Shown here: one piece after another, positions 1-12,500 of the stretch
Layout of the letters: the number at the start of each line of letters is the position of its first letter
Numbering within the stretch: position 1 is the stretch's first letter
Assembly (NCBI GenBank): GCA_001584585.1
Contig: LSYV01000022.1
Location: 9,442-73,441, forward strand
Reading direction: 5' to 3'
Length of the DNA: 64,000 nt
Source of the DNA: Gonium pectorale
Taxonomy: Eukaryota > Chlorophyta > Chlorophyceae > Chlamydomonadales > Volvocaceae
Notes under the pieces: generated by a model
What the model was told of the DNA's origin: nothing
The model's database searches: none
The model's input: only the letters and a program-made list of their open reading frames with translations
Position numbers and translations under genes: made by a program

Positions 1-389
1 GTGCCAGCACCTACACCTGCCCGCCTGCCGCGGCAGTGCCGGTGACGCCGCCCGTCGCTACCCGCTGCGTCCACAAACCCCATGCCACAATGGCCACACC
101 GAGACCGAGAGGGAGGGTTGCGCCGCCGCCGTCCCGCGCCGCAACGCCACAGCAGGTCACAGGCAGGCAGGCCCTCCGCTCCGCAGCCATCCGGCTCCAT
201 GCACCCCACGTAAAGAGGCGAGCAGCCGAGCAGCGCCCACGTCCTCATGGCATCAAGCCGAGAGCGCTGCTCCCCCCCCAAACACACACCATGATGATGC
301 GATCACGCCACGTGCACAGCCTCGCAGTCTCCCCACCTACCAACCCCCTCGCATGCCCCGACCCTCCCCGCCACTCTCGGCCCCCCCCC

Positions 390-3010
390 TCACATGAACG
401 CGAACACGCTCAGCAGCACCAGGATGATGATGAGCGCCACGATGAGCACCAGCTGCGTGTTGGAGCTGCTCTTGCGGATGATTTCGCTCATCTTCTTCTG
501 CGCGGCCTTGAGGCGGCTGCTGGTGGTGTCCACCTCAGCGTCCAACTCGTCCAGCATGGCGGCCTGGGCCGGGGGGGGGGGGGCAGGCGGAGGGGGGCGA
601 GAGGGGAGCAGGGGGGCGGGGGGCGTCATTACTAGGCGGTGGGCCAGGCGGAGGAGAAGGGGCGGCAGCAGTTGGGAGGCACACGGTTCCTGCGGAAGCC
701 CTAATCAAAACATTCTCCTGTGCCACGGCACGGCGGGCCAGCGGGTGGCGGAAGAAAGCAGGGAAGGGTAGGGGAGGGCCGGCAGTGGGGGATCATAGGT
801 TTGAAGGGCGCACTGGCATCCAGCAGCAGCCTCCCGGCTGGCGGCCAAGCTATTCTTGTCAAGAATAACCAGGCTGAGAGGGGTAGCGGGGGTGGGAAAC
901 GGGTCGTAACCAGGGTCGTGAGGGAGGAGGGGATGGGCGGCAGGTGGCTTTGTTTGGTGCTTCGGTCCGCTCAGCCCCTGTGTCGGCCTGACCGAAGAGC
1001 GGGGTTGAGGAAGGGAGTAATAGGAGCGTGAGGGTGGGGTACTGCTCGGAAGCCTGTTGACGTTTGTTCAGGCTCCAGCGGCTATGGGAGAGCTGGGACA
1101 CGCGGACGCTCGGAACTGGCTCGCTCGGCCCGGCATACCCCGCGCGACCCCTACCGCGCCCCCACCCACCTGTTCTGACAGCTCGTTGCTGATCTCCCGG
1201 CCCTGCCTCCCAATGCGGATGACCGCCTGCTCAATGTCCTCCAGGTCCTCGTCCTGGCGCCTGCGGGGGAAGGCGGGGGCCGAGAGCGGAGAGGCATGAA
1301 AGCGCGTACCTATGTTCGCGTTTACAAGCTCTGCCTTGCCCTGCCTGCCCATACACACACGAGCGAAGACGGCGGCTGCCGCTCCACGCCCGTCGTTCGC
1401 AGCTGCCTGGGACTGGAGCAGCGCTCGCATGCCCCAAGACGCCACGACTCGTTCTCCCCCCGCCCTTCTCTCTGCGCTTACTTGAGCATGGCCTGCTGCT
1501 GGCTGTACTGCGAGGTGACAAAGGTGTCGTTGGCCGCCACTGCCTTGGACTCGGCGGCCGACATGGTGGGCGCGGGCGCGGTGGCGGTGCGCAGCGTGTC
1601 GCGCATGCCGTCCAGCTGCCGCCGGGTGTTGCTGCGCGAGGGTAGGGGGAGGGGAGCGGGGGACAGGGAGGCGGTTGTATGCGCAGCGCCGCTGGGTCGA
1701 TCGACTCAAGAGGGAGGGATAGGATTTTGGACAGACAAGAGGTGAATGGCTGCAGGAGGACCAACGGCTCCAATAGCTGCCCGACACACCCGGTCCGGGG
1801 CTTGCGCAGGTACGCACCAGCAACTCAGCACGGGGCTGCCAAGTTGCGTGTGAGCATGCCTGCCAAAGTTAAGCACAACGGTTCCGGGGGACACTCCTCG
1901 GGATAAAGACCCTGATTGCTCGCCGCTACCGTAAGCACAAGCACACCGGCAGCCACAAGCCCCGTCACCGCAGAGCCCCGCTTCTCGCCGATCCCAGGTG
2001 CCGCTCGCCGAGAGCGGCTGTGGTGGCACTAGCTGCCACTTTGTGCCTGGTCGTGGTAGTGTCCCCTTCAAACCCCAACCTGCCACAGCGCAGGCCTCAT
2101 GCTACGTAACAGTTTTCTGGCCACCGGTGAAACCGAGCCAGGATGCTCATGTAGGCAGCCAAGCGTAAAACCGCCGATTGCCAGGCGGCAGGAGCCACGA
2201 ACCGCACCATGAAAGTGCCGTGTGATCAAGCGTCATTTCCGATAAGCGTCACAGGAAGCCGAGCTTAGCGTACACCGCCGTGTGCATCCGTGAAAGAGAA
2301 GTTGGCCCCCACCCTACACGGGTCCCCTCGACTGCGGGACGTAGCAAGCTCCCTGCCTGGTGGCTCACTGTGGGCATGCCACACTGGAGTGTGACCGTGC
2401 ATCCACGGTGGGTAACTGCTGCAAGGCCACCTGCCAGAGCAATACCTGCACGCGCGCGAGGTCTGTGCACCACAGCTGCCCCCCACTGTCCCTGCCCACC
2501 CTATCCATCGTCTCCGGCTGCTGAGCTCCTCCGGCGTCAGGTTAAACCGCTGCGGGTTCTCCGAGGCGCGGTCCACTGCTGTGTCCAGCTCATTAAGCTG
2601 CGGGAAGGGGCATTGTACGTCGTGTAAGCAGGATAGGTTCACTGGCCACACGGGGGCGGGGGGGGGAGAAGCGCGCCTGCTCCCGGAGCTCCGGTCCCCC
2701 TCGTGCGCAAGCCAGTGGGCACACACCACGCGGGTTCCAGGCCGCTCTCACCTGCCAGGCGAGCGAGTTGCATCCCTCCTCCACTGATTGCGCTATCTTC
2801 TTTCGCTCTGGGTTCGTGGCTGTGAGGCCATGGAACCTTGACATCCGCTGCTGGAGCTCATTTACCTGCGAGGCCCAGCAATCGAGAGCCTTGAGCTCCT
2901 CCTGGGCATCGTGCCAGTCGCACGCAGCTGCCCGGACATTGACCAGGATGCATACTCACGCTGTCTTGTATCTCCTGCCTAATAATGTAAAAGGGGTCTT
3001 GAGAAGGCAT
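390..3010 (-). CDS. SYP6/syntaxin-6 type Qc-SNARE
   Basis: Six exons fit together in phase and give 237 residues: 3010-2960, 2901-2752, 2597-2500, 1631-1482, 1260-1170 and 563-390. The start reads MPSQDPFYIIRQEIQ, matching the N-terminus of syntaxin-6 proteins (an 'EDPFF' type motif after the first Met). A syntaxin-6 N-terminal helical domain follows (NPQRFNLTPEEL at the fourth helix), then a Qc SNARE motif beginning RQDEDLEDIEQAV with the central Gln in NELSEQ, and a C-terminal membrane anchor of about 18 hydrophobic residues ending FAFM. The length suits the family (about 240 aa). Syntaxin-6/SYP61 proteins act in vesicle fusion at the trans-Golgi network and endosomes; that role is inferred from the family. 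The 2902-2959 intron is only 58 nt, so the first junction is the least certain. The upstream neighbour is divergent (RimP). A broken copy of exon 3 plus the following intron lies at 30112-30585. Confidence 0.9.
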
Positions 3011-3474
3011 GCGGTCTTTGCGAAGCTGAACAGAGGGACTAAGCGAGGTAAAAGAACTAAAAGGGATAAGTCTTAAGCAGCTTCACAGCGTGCTCTCAAT
3101 CACTGTTAGCAGTCAGGAGAAGCCGAAGTCAGGAAGACCGTTAGTGGGAGAAACGACGAACAACCGACAGTCCCATACTCCCATTCAATTGCAATGGGAC
3201 GTATTGTTACATGTACGCACGCAATGCACTGTATTCAGTAGAGTTTTAGTTATTCAAGCAATACGGTCCATACGCCCGGTTCTGTCGGCGGCCTTAAGCG
3301 AGGGGTTGCTTACTATCCCCGCTGAAATATGATGCAAGGTGACACCGCTTGTTGTATGCCATACTTCCAGCTGTGGCTACTGCCTTCGCCGCACCGCCAC
3401 CACCACCACCCGCCCGTTGCCATACACAGGCCGACAGCTGCACCCCGCGGAACGCTCCATAGCGCCAGGCCGCC
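3011..3474. promoter_or_regulatory. Divergent intergenic region (SNARE/RimP)
   Basis: About 460 bases separate the two divergently oriented first codons. The stretch is clearly less GC-rich than the flanking coding DNA (for example around 3030-3270). It must hold both promoters and 5' UTRs if the RimP start at 3475 is right. I see no convincing TATA box or other named element. Confidence 0.45.
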
Positions 3475-6444
3475 ATGGGGCTGCCTGGTCGCTGGCGCTT
3501 GGCGGGCGTCCCTCGCCGTCACGGCCCCACCCTGGCGTCTTCCGCCTCTCCCGGCTGCCGTCGGCGGCCGCAGCTCGCAGCGAACAAAGCCTCCAGGCCC
3601 TCGATCTGACCAGTCATAGAAGGCCAGTAGCGTGTGCCGCGCGGAATGCCAAGGGGGCAGCGGGCGGCGGGCAGGCGGGCCCGCAGACGCCAGCCAAGGG
3701 CAAGCAGCAAGGAGCGCAGGCGGAGGCGGAGGCTGCTGAGGAGGACGAGGAGGACGAGCAGGACGGCTTTCTAGAGGACCAGGGAGAGGACGAATACGAG
3801 GAGGGCGAGGAAGGTACGGCACGTGCGAGCTTTCGGATCTCGCCTTCCGCGTAGGCACGGCTAGCAAGCCGCTTGGACGGGTGTCGATCTGCGGCTGGGT
3901 GGTGGGCGCTGACGTGGTCAGCAACAATAGGATGGCTGTACTGCCGCATCCCCCAGCTTGATCTGGGCTATGGATTGCAGGAGGCGCAGAAACGGCCCCG
4001 CTGCAGGGGATGCTCCGGCGGGCGGCTGTGTCCTACACGTTGCGTGGGACTGGGGAAGGGGCGGGGGGCGGGGCTGCGCAGGACGCATGCCGCACACGCG
4101 GTCCCTGCCGCTGGGCGCGCCGCAGCCCGCAACCCGCAACCCGCATGGTATGGCCGCCGCGGCCACGGTAGCAGGCCCGGTACGGGCCCGGCAAGGTAGC
4201 CGCACAGGCACCTGTCAGAGGCCGACAATGGGAGCATGGGGCAGCCGGACGTCCAGCAAGGCACGACGTCGCGCAGCTTGGTGACGCCCGCCCAGATGGC
4301 GGCGCTGCCAGCACCAGCCGGCCGGGACCCGCGGTGCTGGAACCCGTGGCAGGACCGACATACGCCGACACGGGCACACAGAGTTATGGGTGGGGTTTCA
4401 TCATGCCCTCGCGCCCTCTGCACCGCCTGCTCCAACGCACGCCACGCACCCCCCGCCAGGCTTTGAGGGCGAGGAGGACGAGGAGGGCGGCGAGGGCGAC
4501 GACTACGCGGCGTCCTTCCTGGAGCCCGATGACGCGCCGCGGGAGGTGGCCACGGGTGACACCTCGTGGGGCGAGTCGGTGCTGCGGGCCACGCAGGAGG
4601 TGCTGCAGCAGCCCGGGCTCCAGGTGAGGCGGGTCACCGGCGTGTCCGGGTCCAGGTGGAGTATGCGCAAGGGAATCCCCTTGGCGTGTACGTCACCAAT
4701 GTACATGTCGGGTACTGTATGCCGTACATGTCGCATGCGAAGGATGTTTCTTCGGTGACTGTAGCGAGCTGGGCGATGGCCGATGGAGCGAGGTGCCGGA
4801 CATGCAGCCTTACAGCGGCGGCTTCGGGATGTGTGCCTTGGGAGGGGAGGGAGGGGATGTCCGCGGGCCATTCCGGGGGGATGGGCCGCCCCGGCACCGG
4901 AGCCATGTCAGGGGCCACACCGCGGGTGCAGCGCGGCGGAGCGGCCGCGGTCGGGGGCACCAGGCAAGGACCTTCCGCGCCAGCTGGCTCCTGGGCACTG
5001 GGCTCTTGGCGGCACCGCGGCGTGCGCCCCTCGCTCGGCAGCCGGGCAGACCAGGTTGCTGTCACGTGGGGCCCCTGGGAGGGGCCAAAGTGCTGCCCGG
5101 CTGGCCTGCCTGGGAGGGTACAGAGACGCGGCTACGTGTCCACATGCACCCTGGCGGGCTGTGTAGGCCACGGCACGATGCAACCCCGGCGTTTAGCAGT
5201 ACCGGGTCGCATGAGCCCCGCCAGCATCCTGTACCTGTAATACCCACAAATCCTACAACGCTAACAGTGCTGCAAACCCCTGCCTGCCCTGCCCTCCTGG
5301 CCTACAGGGCCTGGAGCTGTACCTCTTCCGCTGCCTGCCCTCCTCCCGCAAGGTGGACATACGGCTGGACAAGATGAGCGACGTGTACGGCTCGCCCTCC
5401 ATCGACGACATTGAGAAGTTCCAGAGGGCGCTCTTCGCGGGTGCGCGTGGGGGGGGGAGTGTGCGCAGGGCTGGCGCTGTGCATCTGCCAGCGGGCGCTT
5501 GCGTGCCGAGGACGGGGAGGTGGGCTCGAGCTACTGCGGGCTGCCGGGCTCGAGTGGAGGTGGGCTCGAGCTACTGCGGGCTGCCGGGCTCGAGCCCCGA
5601 CCATCAACGAGGAACTGGGAATCAGGAATCCGGGCGAACCGCTCCACATTCTCCACCCGCCCGACGGCTGGACGCTTCAGCTTATATGACTGAGGATCAG
5701 CGCTGAACAGCTTCGGGCTGGCTAGTGATTCATGCGTTACCGGCCTCTTAAAGCTGTGGCCGCTCCCTGGGCCCCTCCCGGGCCCCGCCTGTCTGGCTGT
5801 CCTCCCCCTCCAGCGCTGGACCGGGAGCTGGGCCCCGAAGCCGCGGGGGAGATCTCCTTTGAGGTGTCCTCCCCGGGGGCGGAGCGCCAGGTGGCCGTGC
5901 CCGATGAGCTGCACCGCTTCGGGTGCCTGCCGCTCAAGGTATGGGCTGGGGGGCGCGGGGTGGGTGACGCGAGCGGGAGCGGGGTCTGCGGCCCTGGCGG
6001 CCACCAGCACCAGCTGCACTCTTGATGCCCGGCGTCAACCTGGGTTGAGATTGTGGGAACCCACCCACCATTCCAATCCCCAGGTTCAGTGCGGCATCGG
6101 GCGACGGAACACCGGGAGCCCTGGCCCCTCCCTTCCACCCTCAGCGCTCAGCCTGTTGTTTCGACGGTCGGGAGATGAACGCGCCCCAGGGCTTCTCTTC
6201 TGAGAATGCCTTCCAACCCTCTCCCCACCAGGTTGAATACCGCGCCCCCGACGGCAAGGAGGTGTCCTCTGTGCTGCTGCTGGACTCGCTAGACGAGGCC
6301 GCCGGCAGCAGCGCCTGGCGGCTGGCCAACGTACGCGCCAACGCCACCGTCAAGGGGCGCGCGCTGTCCAAGCGGCAGCTGGCGGCCCTGGTCACCATCC
6401 CGCTGGCAGACATCACCCGCGTGCGCATTCACGTGGACTTCTGA
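3475..6444 (+). CDS. RimP-like ribosome maturation factor (probably plastid)
   Basis: Exons ending at 3813, then 4460-4623, 5308-5440, 5814-5938 and 6232-6444, join in phase. The core reads ELYLFRCLPSSRKVDIRLDK, then SIDDIEKFQRAL, then the family hallmark SFEVSSPGAERQV, and a C-terminal SH3-like part ending in IHVDF. This is the RimP/DUF150 layout: an N-terminal alpha/beta domain with 'DD' and 'SSPG' motifs and a small C-terminal barrel. Bacterial RimP binds the 30S subunit and assists its maturation; with an eukaryotic host and a likely transit peptide, a plastid 30S role is inferred. The start is uncertain: ATG 3475 with a short intron (about 3488-3573) gives 295 aa and ends its presequence near VACAAR; no in-frame ATG exists without that splice. 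Between presequence and RimP core lies an unusually acidic linker of roughly 60 residues spread over two exons. Confidence 0.8.
5517..5594. repeat. 40-bp tandem duplication with CTCGAG ends
   Basis: Two near-perfect copies with a 40-base period (5517-5554 and 5557-5594) lie in a RimP intron. Each copy starts and ends with the palindrome CTCGAG. Confidence 0.85.
6177..6218 (+). repeat. Intronic dispersed repeat, copy 1
   Basis: A 42-base segment just upstream of the last RimP splice acceptor. It matches 62533-62492 on the opposite strand in an intron of the histidine phosphatase gene, with one mismatch by eye. The shared part contains CCAGGGCTTCTCT and GAGAATGCCTTCCAACC. Confidence 0.8.
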
Positions 6445-9400
6445 GTCGACGTAGCGTGACGACGGCCCTGAAGGCGGTGGCAGAGGGCCGGCGAGGCGCG
6501 CGCGCGCTCGTATGCTCGTTTTGTTGGTTTGATGCTTGTCGGTTTGCTGGATGGCGGCGCGCCTCGTAGTGGCGTGGAGGAAGGGGGTGGTGGGGCGGGG
6601 GAGGAAGTGAGGGGCTGGCTAGGAAGCGAGGTCTTGTGGTCCACAGGGGAGAGCTTGGAGCAAGTGTGTGGTCTTGGGGCTACGTCTCAAGTATCGCTGG
6701 ACCAGTGGCATCCCTGCGTGTACGGTCTTCCGGGCTGCTATGGACAATGCTGCCGCAGGCCATCTAGGCAAGCAGCTTGCACTGCCGAGGACCAGGGTAT
6801 GCACCCTGGACGCTCTCCGTTTGACTGGTGTGGATGCTCTGAGCCCCATCGAGCACACAGCTGCAAGGGCGAGTCGCTCGTGCCCATCCCTCCGACTGCT
6901 CAAACCGGCAAACCCTACCCCCCCGGCGCATGGGGCCCTTAGGGCAGCTGGAGTACGGATACCACGTCCCCGGACAGACTCAGGAATGCACAGCAGCGCG
7001 CTCGGCTCTGGGCTACACACATACCAGCCCTCACGCGACCGAAACTTCATGCCACGTACACCATACCATGCAATACATCAACATGCACACGAACCTCAAA
7101 ACAATAACTGCAGGCTGCCATGGCGCCTGCCGGGTTTATCGATCGTATACGGCAACGCAGCCAGCCCCAAAGGCAAACCGTCACAGCACCAGTCCATGAC
7201 AATAAGTCGTACATGAGCACGTACGGCATGATGTACGCCATCCAACGCGAACGAGCAAGTACCTTTCGCCTGATTCATGCAGAGTCATTCGCCTCTGCGT
7301 TTGGCCATTTCCCCTCCCCTTCACTAATTCCCACTTGCCTGACATCCAACCCTGCGCCCATGCTGCACCGCAATACGCCACCGTTCCAGTAAACAACCTG
7401 CCTACCCTTCCATCCCTTGCAGTGGGTAACCGGACCTGCGCGACTACCTCTTCGGGTAAAGACGAAATCATGCGTTGAGCCCCTTGAGGAGCCTCATCGG
7501 GGCGGAACCTCACCCTCCCATCGGGGCGCAAAGACCTGGCCATTTACCAAGCCGGCATGGCGCCTGGCCTGGCGGCGGGGCAAGGGCATCTCTTCCTACC
7601 GCTAGTGGATTGAGCCCCACCGCCCCGCCGCGACCCGCGGCGCCAACCACGACGTGCACACCCAAGACCAATCGTGCCACCCGCGCGTGGAGCGCAGCGT
7701 TGCGACCGACCGCTCCTAACGCCATACGCAAATGGCCAACAGATGAAGTTCACCGCGAACGGCCAACCGCCGAGCCGCACCACGCAGCCTGATGCCGTCG
7801 TTGGGACGCGCCCGTCACGGCCCGAACTGAATCTACTGCCCTCACACGTCCACTAGCCATTGAACGACCGGATCACTGGCTAGCATATTGATACGATGTA
7901 GAGTGCCAGAGCAAGCACACAAAGCATGTTCTGGCCATGAGGTCTTCCCCTAGCGGACCGGCCCAAGCCACGTGCGGCTACACCGCGCACTGCCGACGGA
8001 CCGACATAGAGCGCCAAGTAGCATGCGGGGCCAAACAGCGCCCGCTAAGCCGCATCCGCCACCCCAAGCGCATTGGATGCCGTATCGCGAGCCACGTTCC
8101 GCTCCCTAGAAGCGGTGCCACCCTGGGTCCCGCATGGGATGTCCGGCGTCACCCCGCTTGCCAGCGCCCGAGGTCGGGCTGTGGCATGGCGCTTCGAGAT
8201 AGCGTGCAGCCGTCAGTGCCGGCGGATCCGGCAGCGTACCATCAAAGCGGATGCCTTTAAGTCGGTCCGCGGGTTCAGCGCCAGCTTCAAACACGAACGG
8301 TACGCCCAAGTACCCAGTGCCCGTGCAAGGTCTCCAATGCCGTACCTGCCCGCACGAACAAGGAGTGCACGGATACAAACGGCGCCTCTTCACCTACCGT
8401 GGTCCGTGGCGGTAAGTCACCCAGTAAGGCATCAGCCCTCAGTCCCACACGCCAGATCCTTCAATCGCAACAGTACCAACACGGAAAACGCCAGCCCATG
8501 CCACATCACGGACGGCGGAGCGCGCTGTCGTGCACCTTGTCCCGTTCACAACCCCAGCCGCCCACACAACGTCCGGTCTGGTATCACGGCATCTGCTCCA
8601 CACACAGTGGCGCAGCGTGTGCGGGTGCCAACCGTCCGCCCTGCCAGCCCTCAGGAGCACCCGCTCCCCGACTCCGTGGCGCAGCGGCAGCTCGGCGCAA
8701 AACGCGCCAAGGGGCTGCACCGACATGCGCCCCATGCGTAATAAGGAATGTGCTTGGGCCCCTGGCCCCTTGCCCGTTAAGCGAACGCGTCTCTCTGCCG
8801 CTGTGGCCCACCTCATGCCCCGCCCCACCGCATTGGCGTCGTGAAGGGCGTTGCGTGCGTGTGTGTGTCTGTGGGTGTTGTGGAGAGGATGGGTGGATAT
8901 ACGCCGCGGAAACGCGCCCTCCCGCCGGCCTGCCTTCCCACCCAGCAACAAGACGCTCGAATATAGTTGCTCTGCGCACGAGTAACCTTCACCGACAGTA
9001 CTTGCCCAAGCTAGTTAATAAGTAGCCAAGGGGTCTTACCCGTGAGACCACCAGCGTGCATTGGTACGGACCTCGTGTATGCAGAACTACAGCGCATCAT
9101 GGCCCCGGGTCCCGTTCTTTATCCCCATGAGTCATGACTCTCGAGGACTATACCCTTACCGTTACCCGCATCATCCCTCTTTCACTTCAACGCATGCCAT
9201 GCATCAGCCTTTGTCAGCAATTCGAGCACCGCCTGCTGCTGCAGCTATCGACCCCAAATGCCGCCGCCGCCGACACCATGCCGGCAATTGCGGCAGCGGC
9301 GTTGAAGACACCGACCCGAGGGTCGCTCCCGGTCCTATGGTCGCGACACGATGGTGTCAGGAACTGGGTTGGTGCCCGCCTGCAGCCTTGCCCGCGGCCT

Positions 9401-9565
9401 TGCACACCGGCCATCGAACCTCCAACGCCCACCGCAAAGCTATCATGGCCGTCGCCGCCACTAGTGCATCCATCGCAACGTGAATGGCGACGGCCGCACT
9501 GGCGGCCGCACTGGCGACGGCACTGGCCGAGGCGGCTGGCGGCAGCCGCCACAGCGGCGCTGCCA
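6445..9565. other. Intergenic, 3' flanks of two convergent genes
   Basis: This stretch holds the 3' untranslated regions of RimP (+) and the cyclase (-) and the DNA between them. I found no protein with recognisable motifs or consistent splice structure. A GT-rich stretch lies near 8857-8880 and GTAC-rich palindromic sequence near 7205-7235. No clear TGTAA signal was seen close to either stop. Confidence 0.5.
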
Positions 9566-12500
9566 CTAGAGGTCCTGCGGCAGCGACGTGATGCGCATTC
9601 GCGACTTGGCGCGCGTCACCTGCGGCGGCCGCATGGTGGTGAAGGACAGCTGCTGCACCAGCTGCATGTCGGAGGAGGTGATGCTGACGGTCTCGCCCAC
9701 GGTGGACAGCAGCGCGGCGGGCAGGCCGCCGGCGCGCGAGGCGTTCGGGCCGGTGCCGGAGCCCGAGGTGCCCGTGTTGGTGCCGTTGGCGCTGGGGGGC
9801 ACCAGAAAGTGGATGGGCTCCTCCGGCGTCCACACGTACTGAGCAGGAAGGAGGAGAGGTTGGGAGGTGGGCGGTTCAGCGGTTTCCAAGCATTTGGGCT
9901 AAAATTGAGCGCCTTCCCGCCCCTGACCGCTTGCAGAGACGCGGGTTGATGGATGGAGAGAAAGCGCTCCGACAGAAGGTTTGGCATAGCAGAAGGGGCG
10001 CCGTCACCGCCTCAGGACAGGAGGCTTGGGCAGCTACAATCCCATGGCCCCCACCGCTCGTTCAATGCCACTTCGTCGCATATCACTCGTCGCCCGCGCT
10101 CCGACCCCGTGCTCACCGTGTTCAGGAAGCCCTTCCCCTTTATCTGAGGGGGCAGGCACGGGAAGGAGTTCGTCGAGGGAGGGATGCGACGTCAGGCGCG
10201 GGGCAAAGCAAAGGAAGCACCCAGTATGCCCCTCGGGCCCGGCCCGTCATCCACCCGCCTGACATGCCACCCACCATGCCCACCTCGGAAACCCGCACGA
10301 CTCTTCCCGGTTGATCTCGTTCAGCCCACACTAAAGCAAAGTATTCACCATTGACCACCCCCTTTCCGCACCCGCGTACTTCGCCGACGACTGAAGGCAT
10401 GTGCTCCTCGCAGCGTGCCCCAGCGAGTAAGCTTCGACATATCAAGCCCCACCAGCCCGTATGCTACGCCCGCCAGCATGCTGACAAGGCTTGAGAACCG
10501 CCAGAACCCCACCCCATCAGGCAAGCAAGCCGCGCATCCCCGGCCCCGAGCCCGCCGACCTGCATGCCCCCCGTGGGCGTCCAGCTGTCGTGCGGCAGCA
10601 GTGCGCGCGTGTCCTCCGACACGTGTATGGAGCCGGGGGTGCACGAGGTCTGCATGCGGCTGGCGGTGTTGACCGTGTCGCCAAACAGCACGAAGCGCGG
10701 CACGCGGGTGCCCACGATGCCGCTCATGACGGGGCCGGTGTGGATGCCTGGCGGGCGGCGGTCAGCAATCAGCGGTAGGTTGGGGGCTTGCGGTTGGCCG
10801 TTGGGGAGCTGGGATGACGCGTTGGCCGCTTGGGAGCTGCTAGAGTGGGCGGGGGGCGTGACAGGCGGCCAGGACCGCACCCCACCCACGAGCCGTCGCG
10901 GTGAGCACCCGCGCAGCCCGCCACGCGCATGCCGCCCTCTGCTCCCATGTGCTGAAAAGGCAAACGCATACGACGAGCGTCAGCGCGAAAATGATGGCTC
11001 CCATGTGTATATGCCCCGCCCTTCAGCACCCGCCCTGCGCCTGCACCGTCGGCGCATCGGCTTGGCGCACCGCCAGCCCCCCCCCTCCCAAGGCACGTCC
11101 CTTACCCGGCCTTACCCCACGCTCCCCTGCCCAGCCGGCGCACACCCCGCGGCTCCCCTATCCGCACCTATCCGCATCTTGACCTGCTCGTCGCTGTTGG
11201 GCAGACGGCTCTCACGAGCCACGCTCAGCATTGCCTGCACCATCCGCCCGGCAGGGGGAGAGATGGGTGCGCGCAGGGTGGGTGGGGGATTTGATGCACT
11301 GGACGGCACAGAGCACATATGTGCACATATAGCCCCGCAATGCGCTCACACCCGACCTGTCTGCGCCGCCCCTTCCCACTGCACTGATCCATCGTGTGCC
11401 CTTGCTCCGCATGGGCGTGGCAGCCCGCATCCCCATGTGCCTCCCGCCAAGCCACGTGTGCCTCATTCGTCTGCACTGTCCATCCGCCGCCCTGCGAGCC
11501 ACTTAACCCGCGTCCGATGCGCCCGGGTGCGCTCACCTTGGCAAACATAAACACCTTCTCCGCATGCAGCGGGTCCCACCGCTCCCGGACAGCCACCGCT
11601 CCGTCGTCCTCCTCAATCAGCAGCCCACCGGCCACGATGAATAGGCCGCCGATGGTCTCCATCTGGGGATGACGGGTAGAATGATAAGGGGGGTTGCGGG
11701 AGATTACCGGAGCCGATCCCCAGCAAGTTGGCAAAGGAGGGGCAAGGAGACAAGCGAGGCACGCGAGGGAGCGTGTCAGGGGCAGGGGCACGCGAGGGAG
11801 CGTGTCAGGGGCAGGGGCACGAAAGACGAGTCGCGAGCATTGCGGGCGCGGTGATGCCGGAGCGCCCTATCGCGGCCCGCTCGCGGGGAAACGGAAGGAG
11901 CAGCCAGGAGCGGGGGCCAGCGACATCACTTGATGGCGGCAGTCCGTCCGCAGCGCCCGCCTCACCTTGTGCACTCCGAACGGCTCTATGGACGAGTCGA
12001 ACTTTGCGAAGAGGTCGTTCAGGAAGGCCAGCACCTGCTGCGGGGGCAGCTCCATACACAGGTCGTCGAAGCCGGAGATGTCCGCAAATAGTACCGTGGC
12101 CTGGGGCCGAGGGGTGGGGGGCACGGGTGCGATGAATCTCATTCGGATGTTCAGCTTTAGGTACAGGTATAGTTACTTGTGGGTCTGATGGGGAAGGAGG
12201 AGAAGAGAGCACAGCAGGCATACCGGTATGGGCAGAGATATGGTTTACGACGGAAGTTAACGAGTCAGCGGCGGTGTTGGACTGGCTTAGCGGGAAGTGA
12301 TTGTGTGTATGAAGGCTTGTGGGCGGACTGTATGCAGCACCCCGTTCTTTTACCCCGGCCGTGATTCTCCCTTGTGAATCGCCGGGTCGCTCAGCCGAGC
12401 ATTGCAGTCCCCCGGTGCCATGGACTAGGCCCGGCGCCCTGGATTCCAATGCATCGCCCCCGGTTTCAACGTTGGGTAGCGTAGGGGCATTTCAGGGCAA

